Source: Deltaproteobacteria bacterium (GTDB lineage Bacteria; Desulfobacterota; Desulfobulbia; Desulfobulbales; BM004). Taken from it: a stretch of 8,297 nt of DNA. Under the pieces are notes generated by a model that saw only the letters and a program-made list of their open reading frames with translations, did not search any database and was not told the origin of the DNA. Numbering within the stretch: the stretch's first letter is position 1; each line of letters begins with the position of its first letter. The translations under genes and the position numbers were made by a program. Positions 6,191 through 8,297 of the stretch are shown piece by piece. The stretch lies in assembly GCA_019312695.1 (NCBI GenBank), contig JAFDCT010000129.1, forward strand, positions 1 to 8,297. The letters are read 5' to 3'.

Positions 6191-7129
6191 ATGAGTGAAC
6201 AGAAATATCCAAGACCTTCCCAGATGGTCAAGATAGATGGCTCCAAAGTCAAAACCCTGCGGGAATCAAAAGGGCTCACACAGCTTTATATAGCCACGGT
6301 GGTTGAAGTCACCACGGACACTATCTCGCGCTGGGAAAACAAACGCTATCCATCCATAAAGGAGGAGAATGCGTTAAAGCTTGCCGAAGCACTTGAAGTA
6401 TCACTGAAAGATATCCTTGAAAAAGAAGAAGAGGTGCCAAAACCGCATGTAGCACAGGGAATGAACCTTGCCCCGGCTAGAAAGCAGCGGTCTAACCTGA
6501 TCCTTCTATGGCTTCTGTTTCTTGTCCTTGTTTTGCTGATGCCATTTATCTGGTATAATCTCAAACAGCCCGAACCAGTTACCATTTACGCCAGCCGTCA
6601 ACTGCCGCCCCATATACCACCTGGGCAGCCGTTTCCGGTGATCATTCAGGTGACGGCAAAACAGCAGGGCCCTTTTTCATTGATTCTCAAAGAAACCCTT
6701 CCTGAAGGCTGCGAACCGCTAGTCAGTGATCCTCCTTTTACAGGCTTTGATAAAAAGACCCGCAGCCTCAAGTGGATTACCAGAACTACCGGAGAAATAA
6801 CAACATATGTCTATCTGGCTAAAAAACAAGGTGGTGTATCTGGTGCTGCCGGTATTGCACCGCTCCGGTTTAATGGTTCAGTCACCTTAAGGGATAAAAG
6901 ATCCCCGGAGACAATCATCGCAGGTTCGCAGGTTCTGCCTCTTGCTGACTATCACTGGGCTGACGCCAACCGTGACAATCGTATTCAGGATGAGGAGATA
7001 CTGGCAGTTTATGACACCTTCAGCCCACTTGATTACATCAATTACGACTGGCAGAAGATAGATGAGATCTGGTCAGGTGAAGGGTATTTCTGGGATGCAG
7101 GAAAACAGGAATATGTCATCCGGCAATGA
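6191..7129 (+). CDS. Membrane-anchored XRE-family regulator with extracytoplasmic domain
   Basis: A 312-residue bitopic protein. Residues 18-78 are a Cro/C1-type helix-turn-helix: VKTLRESKGLTQLYIATVVE, then TDTISRWENKRYPSI and ALKLAEALEVSLKDIL. This is the standard DNA-binding pattern with the Q-x-x-(I/L)-A and (I/V)-S-x-W-E signatures. A short charged linker leads to one transmembrane helix at about 102-122 (LILLWLLFLVLVLLMPFIWY) preceded by ARKQR, so the DNA-binding part is cytoplasmic and residues 124-312 are outside. The outer part has a beta-sandwich look similar to DUF11-type repeats (LPEGCEPLVSDPP, then LKWITRTTGEITTYVYL at about 170-210). An EF-hand or dockerin-like loop DANRDNRIQDEE follows at 258-269, with acidic residues at loop positions 1, 5 and 12. 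No kinase or peptidase domain is visible, so it may act as a one-component membrane sensor, perhaps responding to calcium or an envelope signal. It is divergent from cytochrome c3. The start has no Shine-Dalgarno; ATG at 6191 is the first in frame. Confidence 0.88.
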   Translation: MSEQKYPRPSQMVKIDGSKVKTLRESKGLTQLYIATVVEVTTDTISRWENKRYPSIKEENALKLAEALEVSLKDILEKEEEVPKPHVAQGMNLAPARKQRSNLILLWLLFLVLVLLMPFIWYNLKQPEPVTIYASRQLPPHIPPGQPFPVIIQVTAKQQGPFSLILKETLPEGCEPLVSDPPFTGFDKKTRSLKWITRTTGEITTYVYLAKKQGGVSGAAGIAPLRFNGSVTLRDKRSPETIIAGSQVLPLADYHWADANRDNRIQDEEILAVYDTFSPLDYINYDWQKIDEIWSGEGYFWDAGKQEYVIRQ

Positions 7130-7284
7130 TATGAAGAAACTGACAGATCAATAAGCAGCCAGTATGCTCTTTTTTCTATCCGGCCATAGCAAAACCAAAA
7201 TCGAGTTGAAGTAAATATCCTGCTCAACGAATCAGGCCTGAAGAAAGTCCGGCAACTATTCGTTTTAGAATTTACAACCAGGCG
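7130..7284 (+). other. Intergenic gap between XRE regulator and TPR-methyltransferase
   Basis: The gap is 155 bp. It holds only a weak hairpin (AGCA at 7154-7157 with TGCT at 7165-7168) followed by CTTTTTTC, which is too short a stem to call a terminator. No clear promoter or RNA gene is visible. The ribosome site before 7285 is poor (CAGGCG). Confidence 0.4.
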
Positions 7285-8297
7285 ATGAAAATAAGAAAAC
7301 TCAAACGCAACAGCAGCAAAAAAAATAAGGGAGCAAAACTTTCTCCCCGGATAAGAATGCTGCTTGACAGGGCAACCGACTGTGTAGAGTCTGGCCGGCT
7401 CTCCTTAGGCGAAAATATCTGCCGCCAAATAATTGAAATTTCACCCCGTATTTCAGAAACATATAATCTTCTTGGTATTATTTACGAGGAACAGGGACTC
7501 ATTGATGAGGCTGTTACCGTTCTGCAGAAATCCATCGAGCTTGGCGGTGCAAATGCCAATCCTTATTTCAACCTGGGCACTATTTTAGGCCAACATGGTC
7601 ATTACGAAAAAGCGGCAGCCGCATTACGCAAAGGTTTGAGCCTCTCCCCCCGAACTCCAAAAGCCAGGAATAATCTTGGCCTGGCCCTGCTTAACATGGG
7701 AAGGCTGGATGAAGCAGTAAACTCGCTTGAAAAAGCGACCGATCTTGATCCCCATTATGGCGAAGCATGGTTCAATCTCGGCGATGCCTACTACTGTAAC
7801 GGCAACCTACAGGAGTCTATTGCTGCCTACCAGAACTCTATCCGGCTCATTCCTGATTTTATTGAAGCGCATTATAACCTGAGCATCGCCCTGCATGATC
7901 TGAATCTTCAGCCGGAAGCCAGGGAAACATTAAAGCGCACGATTGAACTGGCCCCAGAGCATATGGCAGCCCGTCACATGCTGGCAGCATTGAGCGGCGA
8001 GACACCAGACAGTGCCCCGGAACAATTTGTCACAAACCTTTTTGACCAGTATGCGAACCAGTTTGATGTGGATCTCATCAACAGGCTGGAGTATACGATA
8101 CCGGCACGCTTGCGTCAATTTCTCTCGGCTCATATACCGGACAGCATCCGTTTTGCAAAAGTAATGGACCTTGGCTGCGGCACAGGCCTTTCAGGGCAGG
8201 CCTTCAAGGATATCGCCATGTATCTCGCCGGTATAGACATCTCAAAAAATATGATGATAAAAGCTAGGGAAAAAGACATCTATGATGCACTCCTGGC
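7285..8297 (+). CDS. TPR-repeat protein fused to SAM-dependent methyltransferase, 3' end cut by window edge
   Basis: The frame is open from ATG at 7285 to the right edge (337 residues seen); the first upstream in-frame stop is TGA at 7207, with no other start between. The N-terminus MKIRKLKRNSSKKNKGAKLS is strongly basic and has no signal peptide. TPR units follow at about 25-54 (weak), 58-91, 92-125, 126-159, 160-193 and 194-227, with typical NLG and DEA signatures. After a linker comes FVTNLFDQYANQFDVDLINR (248-267), the segment that precedes the catalytic domain in predicted TPR methyltransferases. Class I methyltransferase motif I is VMDLGCGTGLSG (293-304), the glycine-rich SAM loop. AGIDISKNMM (315-324) contains Asp318, expected to bind the SAM ribose. 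The rest of the catalytic domain lies outside the window. The substrate is unknown; a protein or small-molecule acceptor bound by the TPRs is plausible. It lies 155 bp after the XRE gene on the same strand. Confidence 0.9.
   Translation, partial: MKIRKLKRNSSKKNKGAKLSPRIRMLLDRATDCVESGRLSLGENICRQIIEISPRISETYNLLGIIYEEQGLIDEAVTVLQKSIELGGANANPYFNLGTILGQHGHYEKAAAALRKGLSLSPRTPKARNNLGLALLNMGRLDEAVNSLEKATDLDPHYGEAWFNLGDAYYCNGNLQESIAAYQNSIRLIPDFIEAHYNLSIALHDLNLQPEARETLKRTIELAPEHMAARHMLAALSGETPDSAPEQFVTNLFDQYANQFDVDLINRLEYTIPARLRQFLSAHIPDSIRFAKVMDLGCGTGLSGQAFKDIAMYLAGIDISKNMMIKAREKDIYDALL

Noticed and set aside
7154..7176. Terminator after the XRE regulator
   Set aside because: A 4-bp stem before CTTTTTTC is too short for a convincing intrinsic terminator.
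7930..8133. Minus-strand open frame of 67 codons
   Set aside because: Antisense to the TPR-methyltransferase coding frame, with no domain or ribosome site.

Overview
The window (8297 bases, moderate GC, densely coded) looks like chromosome from an anaerobic, cytochrome-rich bacterium. The best guess is a sulfate-reducing or related member of the Desulfobacterota (former Deltaproteobacteria). The guess rests mainly on a complete tetraheme class III cytochrome c3, supported by the zinc-ribbon/TPR protein and the TPR-methyltransferase. There is no rRNA marker, so the taxonomy is inference. I saw no tRNA, rRNA, CRISPR array, insertion sequence or phage gene.

Layout. (1) Bases 1-1650, minus strand: a probable two-gene operon. 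A small alpha/beta hydrolase lies 32 bp upstream of a MalY/PatB-type PLP-dependent C-S lyase, whose last few codons run off the left edge. (2) Bases 1651-2000: an AT-rich divergent intergenic region. (3) Bases 2001-3359, plus strand: a cytoplasmic protein with an N-terminal four-cysteine zinc ribbon, an acidic linker and about seven TPR units. (4) Bases 3448-5295, minus strand: a LOG-family (TIGR00730-like) nucleotide-processing protein followed by an unrecognised exported protein; each start is fixed by a strong Shine-Dalgarno sequence. (5) Bases 5431-5907, minus strand: the exported tetraheme cytochrome c3 with a strong intrinsic terminator. (6) Bases 5908-6190: a divergent regulatory region holding a 17-bp palindrome and repeated half-sites. 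(7) Bases 6191-7129, plus strand: a membrane-anchored XRE-type regulator with an extracytoplasmic beta-rich domain and an EF-hand-like loop. (8) Bases 7285-8297, plus strand: a TPR protein fused to a SAM methyltransferase, cut by the right edge.

How the parts may work together. Most genes look like ordinary housekeeping or accessory functions. The most suggestive unit is the divergent pair of cytochrome c3 and the transmembrane XRE protein, which share a palindrome-bearing intergenic region. A one-component membrane sensor controlling a periplasmic electron carrier is a reasonable hypothesis, but nothing in the sequence proves it. I did not find a clear new defence or mobile system.
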